A DNA stretch of 64,000 nucleotides, taken from contig JAUWLW010000004.1 of assembly GCA_030613505.1 (NCBI GenBank), positions 1-64,000 on the forward strand. The letters are read 5' to 3'. The stretch is from Candidatus Zixiibacteriota bacterium. Its GTDB lineage: Bacteria; RBG-13-66-14; B26-G2; WVWN01. The translations under genes and the position numbers were made by a program. This document shows positions 1 through 7,307 of this stretch, one piece after another. Positions within the stretch are counted from its first letter, which is position 1. The number at the start of each line of letters is the position of its first letter. A model generated the notes under the pieces. The model saw only the letters and a list, made by a program, of their open reading frames with translations. It was not told the origin of the DNA and did no database searches.

Positions 1-788
1 CGCGCCATCGTGAGCGTCGCCACCGGCGTCGGCGGCAGGTTGGCCAGCTTGTACATCGGGTAGAAGCGCGAGAAGTGCAGCGGCGTCTCGGCGCCCAGGT
101 TGTCCCGCACCCAACGCACTAATTTAGTAATGCCGGAAGGCGCGTCGTTGAGGCCCGGGACGACGAGGTTGGTAACCTCGAGCCAGGTACCCTCCTCGCG
201 GAATATCGTTAGGGCCTTGAGGACCGGCGCGAGGCGGCCGCCGCAGACGTCGCGGTAGTAGTCGTCCGACAAAGATTTTAAATCGACGTTGGCGGCGTCG
301 GACACCTTACATAATTCGCGCAGCGGCGCCGGTTCGATATAGGCCGCGGTGACGAGGACGTTCTTCAGGCCTCGCCGGCGGCCCAGCCGCGACGCCTCCA
401 GCGTATACTCGTAGAATACCATCGGCTCGGAGTAGGTGTAGGCGACGGAGATGCAGCCGGTACGCTCGGCCTCGGCGACGACGCGCGCCGGCTCGAGGTC
501 GACGTTGTGCGCGTCCTCCGGGTCCGTCTGGCTTATCTCCCAGTTCTGGCAGTACTTGCAGTGGAGGTTGCAGCCGGCGGTGGCGATGGAGTAAATCGCG
601 GTTCCGGGGAGGAAGTGGAAGAGCGGCTTCTTCTCGATGGGGTCGACGTGGGTGGCGCAGGGCTTGCCGTAGACCAGCGTGTAGAGGGTCCCGTCGACGT
701 TTATGCGGACGCGGCAGTCGCCGCGTTGATAGTTGGCCAGGACGCAGCGCCGCGGGCACAGCTCGCACTCTACCGCGGGCGCGGTCAT
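1..788 (-). CDS. AmmeMemoRadiSam-type radical SAM enzyme, 3' end cut by window edge
   Basis: Reverse-strand reading frame from ATG at 788 that stays open to base 1, about 262 residues visible. It has an N-terminal cysteine motif (CELCPRRC), then VDPIEKKPLFHF and the 4Fe-4S/SAM motif CNLHCKYC (CX3CX2C), followed by AYTYSEP and NVDLKSLSD, all hallmarks of the AmrS/PflA-like family. The substrate of this family is not settled. A second copy lies at 22523-23527. The start codon overlaps the stop of the 79-residue gene upstream (ATGA). Compared with the second copy, this one lacks the segment before the first cysteines; matching residues occur at the end of the upstream small frame (see findings). 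Confidence 0.9.
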   Translation of the reverse strand, partial: MTAPAVECELCPRRCVLANYQRGDCRVRINVDGTLYTLVYGKPCATHVDPIEKKPLFHFLPGTAIYSIATAGCNLHCKYCQNWEISQTDPEDAHNVDLEPARVVAEAERTGCISVAYTYSEPMVFYEYTLEASRLGRRRGLKNVLVTAAYIEPAPLRELCKVSDAANVDLKSLSDDYYRDVCGGRLAPVLKALTIFREEGTWLEVTNLVVPGLNDAPSGITKLVRWVRDNLGAETPLHFSRFYPMYKLANLPPTPVATLTMA

Positions 789-1024
789 TGCGGCGCTTCC
801 TCCTCGGTCGCGGCGGCCTCGAGGGGGCGCCAGTACTTCGCCTCCTCGAAGGAGAGGTTCCCCTCGGCCATGGCCTTCTCGAACGCCTTCTTGCGCGCGG
901 CCTCATCCGCGGCGCCGGGCGCGCGCGCGGATATAATGCCCTGGATGCCGAGGTAGGTCGCGACGGCGAGGCAGGCCGCGACAATTATAGTCAGCGCGAT
1001 ACCCGCTTTACTTGGCTTCTTCAT
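785..1024 (-). CDS. Small membrane-anchored protein, possibly the detached N-terminus of the radical SAM enzyme
   Basis: 79 residues: a Lys-rich start, one hydrophobic helix (about residues 8-27), then an acidic/Ala-rich tail. It overlaps the HAD gene upstream by 17 bp and the radical SAM gene downstream by 4 bp. The tail contains EEAKYWRPLE, which resembles the residues preceding the cysteine motif in the second AmrS copy (VEASYWHAVS). It may therefore be an independent small protein, or the N-terminal anchor of the enzyme separated by a frameshift. No function can be assigned from the sequence alone. Confidence 0.55.
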   Translation of the reverse strand: MKKPSKAGIALTIIVAACLAVATYLGIQGIISARAPGAADEAARKKAFEKAMAEGNLSFEEAKYWRPLEAAATEEEAPQ

Positions 1025-1697
1025 TTAACTCGTCGACGATGCGGACGACGTCGGCTAAGTCGTCGACGGCGTAGTCCGTCTCGGCGCAGCGCTCGCCGCT
1101 AGTGTCGCCGTAGCGGGCGTAGACGGTCCTGATGCCCAGCGCGCGGGCGCCCTCGACGTCGCGAGCCGGCCAGTCGCCCACCATCAGCGCCTCCTCGGGT
1201 TGCACGTCGAGCTCCTTGAGGATGAAGAGGAAGGGCTCGGGGGCGGGTTTGCGGACGCCGGTGTCCTCGTACGTAACGACGGCGTCGAAGATGTTGTGCA
1301 GTTGGAGGTACGCCAAACGAAGCCAGGCCTGAAGGCGCGGCGCGTCGGACAGTACACCCAGCTTTATGCCGCGGCGCAACAGCTTGAGCAGCGTGAGGTT
1401 GACGTGGGGGTAGAGCGCCAGCGTCCCTTCCCGGGCGCGCCGGTACGCGACCACCGCGGCGGCGTGTATGCGCGGCTCGAGTTTGCCGTGCACTTCGATG
1501 AGGTAGCGGTCGAAGACGCGCTGGTACTCGATGCCCTCGGCGTCGTAGACCTCTTTAATACCGGTTATTATTTCCTCTTTGGGCCGCGGCAGGCCGGCGT
1601 CGATCATCGCCTCGGCCGCGGCCTCTATAGCCCGCTCCTTCATCTTCATGAAGTCGGTGAGGGTGTTGTCGAGGTCAAATATGACTGCGCGTATCAT
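1008..1697 (-). CDS. HAD-superfamily hydrolase (subfamily IA)
   Basis: 229 residues with the four HAD motifs in order: FDLDNTL (nucleophile Asp8, acid/base Asp10), LSDAP, RKPAP and MVGDWPARDVEGA. The helical cap between motifs I and II places it with phosphoglycolate phosphatase or haloacid dehalogenase-like enzymes. The substrate cannot be read from sequence; the purine nucleoside phosphorylase just upstream makes a sugar phosphate or nucleotide plausible. The start codon follows an extended -10 element with almost no leader, so the gene may have its own leaderless transcript besides read-through from the upstream gene. Confidence 0.85.
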   Translation of the reverse strand: MIRAVIFDLDNTLTDFMKMKERAIEAAAEAMIDAGLPRPKEEIITGIKEVYDAEGIEYQRVFDRYLIEVHGKLEPRIHAAAVVAYRRAREGTLALYPHVNLTLLKLLRRGIKLGVLSDAPRLQAWLRLAYLQLHNIFDAVVTYEDTGVRKPAPEPFLFILKELDVQPEEALMVGDWPARDVEGARALGIRTVYARYGDTSGERCAETDYAVDDLADVVRIVDELNEEAK

Positions 1698-1703
1698 GTT
1701 TAT

Positions 1704-1712
1704 ATTATATCA
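1704..1712 (-). promoter_or_regulatory. Extended -10 promoter for the HAD gene
   Basis: Reverse strand reads TGATATAAT: a consensus -10 preceded by TGn. The TGA is also the stop codon of the upstream gene. The -35 position reads TTCCCG (weak), as expected when an extended -10 compensates. The ATG at 1697 lies where transcription should start, so the mRNA would be leaderless. Confidence 0.5.
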
Positions 1713-2519
1713 CTTTTCGCCGAGGGCGGGAAGCAGGGTCTCGAGTAAGGTTTTGATTTTTAGGCCGGGTTCCTCGGCGCCGAGTAGGACGCCGTCGTGG
1801 CTCGCGGCGCGGCCGGCGACGTTTGTTACGGCGCACAGCGCCAGAACGCGGAGGTTCGCCTGGCGCGCGACCAGGACCTCGTTGGGAACAGACATGCCGA
1901 CGACGTCGCCGCCCAGGCTCGCGAGGGCGTGTGCCTCCGCGGCGGTCTCGAACTGTGGCCCGGGGACGCCGACGTACAACACGTTTTTGAGCATGAAACC
2001 GAGCGGCTCGGCGAGTTCTTCGGCGCGTTCGCGAAGGTCCGCGTCGTACGCGTCGGCGCCGGCGACGAAGCGCGGGCCGAACTCGTCGTAGTGGCGGCCG
2101 GCGAAGGGCGACGCCGCGGCGAGGTTCACGTGGTCGCGAACGACGGCGACGTTGCCCGGGCCGAGCGCTTCGCGCAGCGAGCCCACGGAACCGGTCAAGA
2201 TGACGGTCCGGCAGCCGAGGCGCGCGAAGAGGCGTATCGGCAGCGTCGCGACGTCGGCGGGTATCCCTTCGTAGAGGTGGATGCGGCCGTCGGCCAGCAC
2301 CACCGGGACGTCGCCGGTGCGGCCAAAGGCGAAGACGCCGCGGTGGCCCTCAACGGTCGGCTTCGTTAAATGCGGTACTTCGACGAAGGGGACCTCGCAC
2401 ACGACGTCGAGCGCCGGCCGCGGCATCCCGGAGCCGAGTACGAGGGCGACGTCGACCTCAACGTCGCATTTGCGGCGGAGGTATCGGTACGACACGTCTA
2501 CGTCTTTGGGGGTTAGCAT
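1710..2519 (-). CDS. Purine nucleoside phosphorylase (trimeric PNP/MTAP family)
   Basis: About 270 residues. LVLGSGM at the N-terminus, TGSVGSLR in the middle and MSVPNEVLVARQ followed by CAVTNVAG near the C-terminus are the phosphate-, ribose- and base-binding signatures of the PNP/MTAP fold. The enzyme cleaves purine nucleosides or methylthioadenosine with phosphate to free base and (deoxy)ribose-1-phosphate; which nucleoside cannot be decided here. Longer frames exist to 2579, but the promoter at 2545-2573 and the GGAAGGTG ribosome-binding site at 2531-2538 both point to ATG 2519. It is first in the cluster with the HAD and radical SAM genes. Confidence 0.88.
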   Translation of the reverse strand: MLTPKDVDVSYRYLRRKCDVEVDVALVLGSGMPRPALDVVCEVPFVEVPHLTKPTVEGHRGVFAFGRTGDVPVVLADGRIHLYEGIPADVATLPIRLFARLGCRTVILTGSVGSLREALGPGNVAVVRDHVNLAAASPFAGRHYDEFGPRFVAGADAYDADLRERAEELAEPLGFMLKNVLYVGVPGPQFETAAEAHALASLGGDVVGMSVPNEVLVARQANLRVLALCAVTNVAGRAASHDGVLLGAEEPGLKIKTLLETLLPALGEK

Positions 2520-2544
2520 CTTTTCGCGGTCACCTTCCACGGTA

Positions 2545-2573
2545 ATCATATAATAGGTGTGGTTATTTTTCAA
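2545..2573 (-). promoter_or_regulatory. Promoter for the purine nucleoside phosphorylase cluster
   Basis: Reverse strand: TTGAAA (2568-2573), 17-bp spacer, TATGAT (2545-2550). Predicted start near 2538, giving a leader of about 19 nt with a Shine-Dalgarno sequence. It supports the short start at 2519. Confidence 0.6.
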
Positions 2574-2637
2574 ACGCAACCGACGTAAGGCGGTCGACGC
2601 GGGCGCTGGTCGGAGGTCGTCGCTTGAAATTTCGCGG

Positions 2638-2666
2638 TTGACTTCGTGGCGCGATTTTGTTAATAT
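2638..2666 (+). promoter_or_regulatory. Promoter for rpsT
   Basis: TTGACT (2638-2643), 17-bp spacer, TAATAT (2661-2666). Predicted start near 2673, 16 nt before the TTG start codon, with TGGAGGAA between. Divergent from the promoter at 2545-2573. Confidence 0.7.
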
Positions 2667-2688
2667 CCGCCTTTAGCTGGAGGAATAC

Positions 2689-2964
2689 TTGGCTACCAAG
2701 AGACACGCGAAGAAGAGTCATCGGCAATCCGAACGGCGGCGCGAGCGCAACCGCGCCGTCCGTAGCGCGACGCGCACGGTGGTAAAGAGAGCGGTCGTCG
2801 CCGCTGAGGCCGGCCCGCCGGAGGAGGCGGGCGAGGCTTACCGCCGCGCGCAGCGTGCCATCGACGTCGCCGCGCGCAAGGGCGTAATTCACAAACGCGC
2901 CGCGGCCCGCAAGAAATCGCGCCTCGCCCGACGGGTGCAGAAGGCGGCCGCGCCTAAGGAATAA
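2689..2964 (+). CDS. rpsT: 30S ribosomal protein S20
   Basis: 91 residues, very rich in Arg, Lys and Ala and free of aromatic residues after the start, beginning MATKRHAKKSHRQSERRRERN. S20 binds 16S rRNA early in 30S assembly; its length (85-95 residues), three-helix composition and the closing KKAARKKSRLARR-like pattern (here RAAARKKSRLARRV) fit the family. The start is TTG 4 nt after TGGAGGAA. It is a single-gene unit with its own promoter and an intrinsic terminator, the usual arrangement for rpsT. S20 genes in other bacteria also often use a weak UUG start, which is tied to autoregulation. Confidence 0.95.
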   Translation: MATKRHAKKSHRQSERRRERNRAVRSATRTVVKRAVVAAEAGPPEEAGEAYRRAQRAIDVAARKGVIHKRAAARKKSRLARRVQKAAAPKE

Positions 2965-2991
2965 GGCTGAGCATTCCCGTAGATTTGAAAG

Positions 2992-3016
2992 AAGCCCCCG
3001 ACGGGGGCTTTGTTGT
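2992..3016 (+). terminator. Intrinsic terminator after rpsT
   Basis: Hairpin AAGCCCC/GGGGCTT around a 5-nt loop followed by TTGTT. It lies between the convergent rpsT and holA and could serve both strands. Confidence 0.75.
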
Positions 3017-4008
3017 TATGCGGCGGCGCGGGCGGCGAAGAGCTCGAGCGCGAACGCCGCGGGTACGCGGCCCGTCTTGACGCCGCGGTCAAGTTCGGCC
3101 AAGAGGTGGTGCAGCTCGGCCAGGCGCCCGGCGTCGAGCCGTCGGGCGGCGTCGACGTATTCGCTGACGTACAGCGGCGGGACCTTCAGGCGCGCGGCTA
3201 TTTCCGAGGGGCCGAGGCCGGCGCCGTGGAGTTCCTTGGCGAGCCAGATGAAGCGGATCTGGCGCGCGAAAAGGCCGATTAGCGACTCGGGCCGCTCGCC
3301 GGCCAGCGTCAGGCGGCGCAACGCCTCCAGCGCGGGCCCCAACCTGCCTTCGCCGACGTAGCGGACCATGTCGTAGGCTGTTTCGACGCGGCTCGTCGCC
3401 GCGACGTCGACCACTTCGTCGGCCGAGAGCTCCTCGCCGCCGGCGTACGCTTCCAGCTTCTCCAGCTCGCGGACGACGGTGAAGAGGTCCGGCGCCAGCG
3501 CGTAGTCGAGGTACGCAAGGGCCTCGTCCGACAACTTGACGCCCAGTCGTTTCGCCTCGGCGGCGATGCGGCCGCGGCGGGCGCGGCCCGCCAAGTGCTC
3601 GAACGTGTAGACCGCGTCCAACTTGTCGAAGAACTTGAATAGCTTTTTACGCCGGTCCAGCTTCCCCTCGGCCCAGAAGACGACTACGGCGGAAGTCGAT
3701 TGCTCGGCGGCGTACGCGGCGAGCGCGGCCAGGTCGGCGTCGCCGTACTTTTCGACGCCGGTGCCGACCAGCAGCCTCCGCTCGACGAAGAACGGCGCCG
3801 TGCGGGCTAATTCGCATAATTGCGTCGCGGGGAAGTTCTCGAGCCGCTCGAACGCCATATCCTCCGGCGATTCGCCCACGACGGCTTTCTTCAACGCCTC
3901 GAGCGCGCGCAGTTTCCTATATTCGTCGTCGCCCTCGAAGAGATAGGCCGGCTCGAGCCGGCCTTCCTTTATGTCGCGCGCTAAGGCCTTCAGTCGTTCT
4001 TCGGACAT
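3016..4008 (-). CDS. holA: DNA polymerase III subunit delta
   Basis: 330 residues, the usual size of delta, the clamp-loader subunit that opens the sliding clamp. It shows the family order: N-terminal AAA+-like domain (AYLFEGDDEYRKLRAL, with a degenerate non-hydrolysing P-loop), central helical domain, and the C-terminal collar domain (LIGLFARQIRFIWLAKEL, a strongly conserved delta signature). It follows the lptE-like gene by 6 bp; the neighbourhood HNH-lptE-holA is one transcription unit from the promoter at 5070-5098. lptE-holA adjacency is also found in proteobacteria. Confidence 0.9.
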   Translation of the reverse strand: MSEERLKALARDIKEGRLEPAYLFEGDDEYRKLRALEALKKAVVGESPEDMAFERLENFPATQLCELARTAPFFVERRLLVGTGVEKYGDADLAALAAYAAEQSTSAVVVFWAEGKLDRRKKLFKFFDKLDAVYTFEHLAGRARRGRIAAEAKRLGVKLSDEALAYLDYALAPDLFTVVRELEKLEAYAGGEELSADEVVDVAATSRVETAYDMVRYVGEGRLGPALEALRRLTLAGERPESLIGLFARQIRFIWLAKELHGAGLGPSEIAARLKVPPLYVSEYVDAARRLDAGRLAELHHLLAELDRGVKTGRVPAAFALELFAARAAA

Positions 4009-4014
4009 GGCGGG

Positions 4015-4524
4015 TTACCAACCCTGGAGGGTCCGGTTGACTATCTTACGAGCCAGCTCCTCGGCCAGGCGATCGAAGGCTTCGTCCTCGGTCTCGGCTT
4101 TGGGTCCTATGGCGTAGTACGGTACCGATTCGTACATGGAGGGTTCTTGCCACAGGACCTGATTGTTTATCAGGTCCGTAAAGGTGGCCGAGACGACGAT
4201 GGCGAGGTTATACTCTTTGACGACCTCCTGGACGTCGTAGCTCAGGGCCTCTTTTTTATAGTTTACGATTTCGACTCGCAACTTCGAGTCGGCGACGTCC
4301 TCGCCGGCGACGTCGAGCGTTCCGTCGGCGACGAATTCGTCGATGACGGCGTCGGTCAATACGCGTTCGGCGCCGTACTTGAAGGTCCGGGGGTTTTTGA
4401 ACAGCGGTATAGCTACCGATTTAATATAGCCCGGCACGTTGGGATTGAAGGTATAAGGGCCGCAGCTGATGACGGCTGCGGCCGTAACGGCAATCACGAG
4501 TGCCGCGACGTTGGCTTTCCGCAT
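4015..4524 (-). CDS. lptE: LptE-like outer-membrane lipoprotein (LPS assembly)
   Basis: 169 residues with a lipoprotein signal peptide ending VISC and a mature start CGPYTF. IKSVAIPLFKNPRTFKYGAERVLTDAVIDEF and the later LVVSATF-like strand pattern match the LptE/RlpB family (it reads VAIPLFKN then VLTDAVIDEF). LptE plugs the LptD barrel and helps deliver lipopolysaccharide to the outer leaflet. Adjacency to holA supports the call. No lptD is in the window. It implies a diderm cell with LPS-type transport. Confidence 0.82.
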   Translation of the reverse strand: MRKANVAALVIAVTAAAVISCGPYTFNPNVPGYIKSVAIPLFKNPRTFKYGAERVLTDAVIDEFVADGTLDVAGEDVADSKLRVEIVNYKKEALSYDVQEVVKEYNLAIVVSATFTDLINNQVLWQEPSMYESVPYYAIGPKAETEDEAFDRLAEELARKIVNRTLQGW

Positions 4525-4537
4525 CTCGGCATCCCCT

Positions 4538-5056
4538 TCAGTCGAGGAAAAGGTATTTTCGCCAACGGACGTTACCGGCGAGGTCCGCGGCGTAGATTTT
4601 TTGGAGGTAGGGGAGGAAGGCGGGCTCCTTGGGCCTACAGAACAGCTTCATCCTCGCTTCCTCCGGCGTGCGGTCAGCCTTGAGGTTATTACAACGCCGG
4701 CAGCACGCGACGATGTTTTCCCAGGCGTGCTTGCCGCCGACCGCGACGGGCACGACGTGGTCGATGGTCAAATCCGACGTCTGGCGACCGCAGTACTGAC
4801 ACCGGAAGCCGTCGCGGCGGAGGACATTTTTACGGTTAAACTTAATCCGACGCCGGGCCGGATTTATATATTGCATAAGGCGCAGTACCGACGGGGCGGG
4901 GAACTCGGAGCTGGGTGACCGCAGCACGACGCCGTTGGTCTCGATCGTCTCCGCCTTCTCCAGGTACAATAAGCCCACGGCGCGCCTTAGGCCCACGATG
5001 GCCATAGGCTCGTAGCTGGCGTTGAGGAGCAGTACGTTGGCGTTTAGGTCGGCCAT
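4538..5056 (-). CDS. HNH endonuclease family protein
   Basis: 172 residues. The HNH module is intact: CQYCGRQ, DHVVPVAVGG and CCRRCNNLK supply the zinc-binding CXXC pairs and the catalytic His. The N-terminal part (LLLNASYEPMAIVGLRRAV) is typical of the stand-alone HNH proteins common in many bacterial chromosomes, whose cellular role is not established. There is no sign of a toxin, intron or restriction partner next to it. It is the first gene of the unit with lptE and holA and probably starts from a nearly leaderless mRNA (promoter at 5070-5098). Confidence 0.85.
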   Translation of the reverse strand: MADLNANVLLLNASYEPMAIVGLRRAVGLLYLEKAETIETNGVVLRSPSSEFPAPSVLRLMQYINPARRRIKFNRKNVLRRDGFRCQYCGRQTSDLTIDHVVPVAVGGKHAWENIVACCRRCNNLKADRTPEEARMKLFCRPKEPAFLPYLQKIYAADLAGNVRWRKYLFLD

Positions 5057-5069
5057 ATTTATAGACTAC

Positions 5070-5098
5070 AATATAATACCTGACTTTAGGAAAATCAA
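5070..5098 (-). promoter_or_regulatory. Promoter for HNH-lptE-holA
   Basis: Reverse strand: TTGATT (5093-5098), 17-bp spacer, TATATT (5070-5075). Predicted start near 5063, only about 7 nt before the ATG at 5056. Confidence 0.6.
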
Positions 5099-5131
5099 GG
5101 CTTTTTTCGCCGTAGGCGGTTTATCGCGGGC

Positions 5132-5160
5132 TTGACATCGTGGCCGGTTCCGGTTACGAT
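5132..5160 (+). promoter_or_regulatory. Promoter for the NHL-repeat gene
   Basis: TTGACA (5132-5137, perfect -35), 17-bp spacer, TACGAT (5155-5160). Predicted start near 5167, leaving an unusually long leader of about 120 nt. Confidence 0.65.
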
Positions 5161-5166
5161 ATACGT

Positions 5167-5285
5167 GGATTACGAACCCTTGGGACCGGAAAAATAATGA
5201 TTGGGTGTTGACGCCGCCGCGGCGTAACGCCGGTCCTTTTATAGGGGGTTGCGAAACCAAAAAATCGAGAGGGGATGAAGACGGC
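5167..5285 (+). promoter_or_regulatory. Structured 5' leader with terminator-like hairpin
   Basis: GGACCGG (5183-5189) pairs with CCGGTCC (5230-5236), which is followed at once by TTTT; within it ACGCCG/CGGCGT (5211-5225) forms a second stem. This is an attenuator-like arrangement upstream of the start codon. I do not recognise any known riboswitch class. The Shine-Dalgarno AGGGGAT lies at 5269-5275. Confidence 0.4.
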
Positions 5286-6248
5286 GTGAAGAAATTAATC
5301 GTTTGTGTGGCGTCGGCGGCGTTGGCCGCGGCCACTTGGGGCAGTTGGGTTTACCTGGGCGGTTGGGGTGCCCAAGGGCGCGGCGACGGGGAGTTTTACT
5401 TTCCGCGGAGCGTAGCCTGCGCGCCCAACGGCAACGTTTACGTTTCCGATACCAGCAATCACCGGATCCAGTATTTCACCGCCGACGGCTCGTTCTTGGG
5501 TAAGTGGGGCAAAGGGGGTTCCCTCACGGGCCAGTTTAAAGGCCCGCGGCATCTCGCGGTGAATTCGGGGGGCCACATCTACGTGGCCGACGGCGGCAAC
5601 AGCCGCGTACAATATTTTACGGCGAACGGTTCTTTTCTCGGCGCTTGGGGCTCGTACGGCACCGGCGACGGCGAGTTTAATATCCCCCGCGGCTTGGCGC
5701 TGGCGCCCGGCGGCAACGTATACATAGCCGACACCGATAATTACCGCGTCCAGTACTTTACCTCTTCCGGCTCATTTTTAGGCAAGTGGGGTTCCGAGGG
5801 TAAAGGCGACGGCCAGTTCACTAAGCCGCGCGGCTTGGCGGTCGCTCCTAACGGCGACGTCTACGTGGCCGACAGCCAAAACCACCGGATACAGTACTTT
5901 ACTCCCGCCGGTTCTTTTCTCGGGAAATGGGGGAGTCTCGGCAACGCCGCGGGTAAAATGCAGTCCCTCACGGACGCCGCCGTGGCGGCCGACGGCACCG
6001 TCTTCGTGGCCGACTTGGCTAACTTCCGCATCCAGTACTTCACGGCCACCGGCTCGTTTCTGGGGATGTGGGGGAAGAAAGGGGACGGCCCGGGCGAATT
6101 CAATTATGCGTACGGCGTCGCCGTTTCGGCGGACGGCGGCCGCGTCTATACGGCCGAGATGCGCAACCACCGCGTGCAATATTTCCGGAAATCGGAACCG
6201 GCCGTGCTTCCGACGTCGTTGGGGCGCGTCAAGGCTTTATTTGAATAG
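5286..6248 (+). CDS. Exported NHL-repeat beta-propeller with SLGRVKALFE tail
   Basis: 320 residues from GTG 5286, chosen because it gives a clean signal peptide (KKLIVCVASAALAAATW) behind a ribosome-binding site; the frame is open further upstream. Six NHL repeats of about 47 residues follow, each with the pattern GxFxxPRxxAxxxxGxxYVADxxNxRIQYF and SFLGKWG linkers, enough to close a six-bladed propeller. NHL propellers usually bind proteins or ligands. The protein ends with a short linker and SLGRVKALFE, identical to the end of the next gene's product. It is likely secreted or surface-bound; its partner is unknown. Confidence 0.88.
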   Translation: MKKLIVCVASAALAAATWGSWVYLGGWGAQGRGDGEFYFPRSVACAPNGNVYVSDTSNHRIQYFTADGSFLGKWGKGGSLTGQFKGPRHLAVNSGGHIYVADGGNSRVQYFTANGSFLGAWGSYGTGDGEFNIPRGLALAPGGNVYIADTDNYRVQYFTSSGSFLGKWGSEGKGDGQFTKPRGLAVAPNGDVYVADSQNHRIQYFTPAGSFLGKWGSLGNAAGKMQSLTDAAVAADGTVFVADLANFRIQYFTATGSFLGMWGKKGDGPGEFNYAYGVAVSADGGRVYTAEMRNHRVQYFRKSEPAVLPTSLGRVKALFE

Positions 6249-6297
6249 GCGTCCCGCCGGCGGCGAAGAAGAGAGCGTATTTGCCCTTTATTTTTAG

Positions 6298-6325
6298 TTG
6301 GATATATAATTAGCTATATTACAAT
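6298..6325 (+). promoter_or_regulatory. Possible promoter for the 6486 gene
   Basis: TTGGAT (6298-6303), 16-bp spacer, TACAAT (6320-6325). Predicted start near 6332, leaving a leader of about 154 nt. Confidence 0.4.
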
Positions 6326-6331
6326 CAATGC

Positions 6332-6485
6332 GCGAAGGAGGATGACGCCGGGTTTCGAATCCCGGTCCTCATGGGCGAGAGTCGATCGGTCGCGATAATA
6401 TTAACGCCCGGGGGGAGAGCCTTTCGGAAGGATTTGATTTCACAGATCGAGCGTCCTTTTGCGAAACCGTAGGGGGTGATGTGCG
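6332..6485 (+). promoter_or_regulatory. Long foldable 5' leader
   Basis: Three possible stem-loops in series: GAGGA/TCCTC (6338-6342 with 6366-6370) enclosing CCGGG/CCCGG (6348-6352 with 6361-6365) around TTTCGAAT; GGGCG/CGCCC (6373-6377 with 6405-6409); and AAGGA/TCCTT (6428-6432 with 6454-6458) followed by TT. The sequence GTCCTTTT then GCGAAACC is shared with the leader at 5230-5258. A ribosome-binding site AGGGGGTGAT precedes the ATG. Known RNA class not recognised. Confidence 0.35.
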
Positions 6486-7307
6486 ATGATTAAACGTGTA
6501 ATAATTGTGGTTGCGCCGTTGGCTGCGAGCGTGGCTTTCGCCGGCATGGGGTCATTGGTAGCGTCGTTCCCCAACGCGGGGAAAAGCACCCATTACGGCA
6601 TGGCCGCGGACCGCGATTACCTCTATTCTCTCCACCACGACCTCGTCCGGGGCTATCCGGTAGTCGTCCTCCGGCGGGCGAACGGTTCTTTCGTGCGTTC
6701 GATGGCGGTCCCGTTACCGCCCTTGGAGAAGTCGTACGTACGGGGTATGGGCTACGAGGGCGACGGCTCGATGGGGGAGGGTTATCTCCACTTGAACAAC
6801 TATGGATACCGGTACGTTGCGAAGGTTCGTATAGCCAACGCGAAGTTAGTGGGGTCGTGGCGATGGAGCGGCGGCTCCAACCGGTACGGCCTGTGCGCCG
6901 ACAACGACAAGACGCGAATCGGAACGCTTAGGGGATTCTACCAGAGCCATTTGAGCGGCATATGGTGGCACTCCGATAAAAAGGGCAGCCTGATATCTTC
7001 GTGGCGGTCGCCGACGACGAACTACGCCTACGACCTCGCCTGGGATTACCGCAACAATTTTATCTGGTACGCCAACTCCAGCACGAATTGGGTTTTCGGC
7101 ATGACGACCGCGGGTTCCATCCGGGAGTCGTGGCAGCTTAGGGCCGGCGTCCGGTACCCGTACGGCATCGCCTACTACGCCAACCGGCTGTACGTTAGTA
7201 CGTCGGGCGGTAGTCCGGACGAATACATCTGGGTTTACGACTGCCCGCTCTCTACCGTGGGCGTCGAGCCCGCCTCGCTGGGACGGGTCAAGGCTCTGTT
7301 CGAGTGA
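6486..7307 (+). CDS. Exported propeller-like protein with SLGRVKALFE tail
   Basis: 273 residues with a signal peptide (MIKRVIIVVAPLAASVAFAG). The mature part is rich in Tyr, Trp, Gly and Ser and carries irregular repeats of the form GxxxSWRxxxxxxYGLCADND / YAYDLAWDYRNNFIWYAN / YPYGIAYYANRLYVST, which suggests a degenerate beta-propeller. I recognise no family. It ends VEPASLGRVKALFE; the last ten residues equal those of the NHL protein just upstream, although six of the ten codons differ. The pair therefore seems to share a fate after export rather than a recent DNA duplication. Confidence 0.75.
   Translation: MIKRVIIVVAPLAASVAFAGMGSLVASFPNAGKSTHYGMAADRDYLYSLHHDLVRGYPVVVLRRANGSFVRSMAVPLPPLEKSYVRGMGYEGDGSMGEGYLHLNNYGYRYVAKVRIANAKLVGSWRWSGGSNRYGLCADNDKTRIGTLRGFYQSHLSGIWWHSDKKGSLISSWRSPTTNYAYDLAWDYRNNFIWYANSSTNWVFGMTTAGSIRESWQLRAGVRYPYGIAYYANRLYVSTSGGSPDEYIWVYDCPLSTVGVEPASLGRVKALFE

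Noticed and set aside
307..984. Minus-strand 225-residue Arg/Pro-rich frame
   Set aside because: It overlaps the radical SAM gene in another frame; composition is that of a GC-rich shadow.
5380..6190. Regular repetition of about 140 bp that could suggest a CRISPR-like or tandem repeat array
   Set aside because: The period matches the 47-residue NHL repeat in one frame; copies are diverged at the DNA level and coding.
6338..6370. tRNA-like T-arm (stem around TTTCGAAT)
   Set aside because: The loop is 8 nt, no acceptor, D or anticodon arm fits around it; treated as a leader hairpin.
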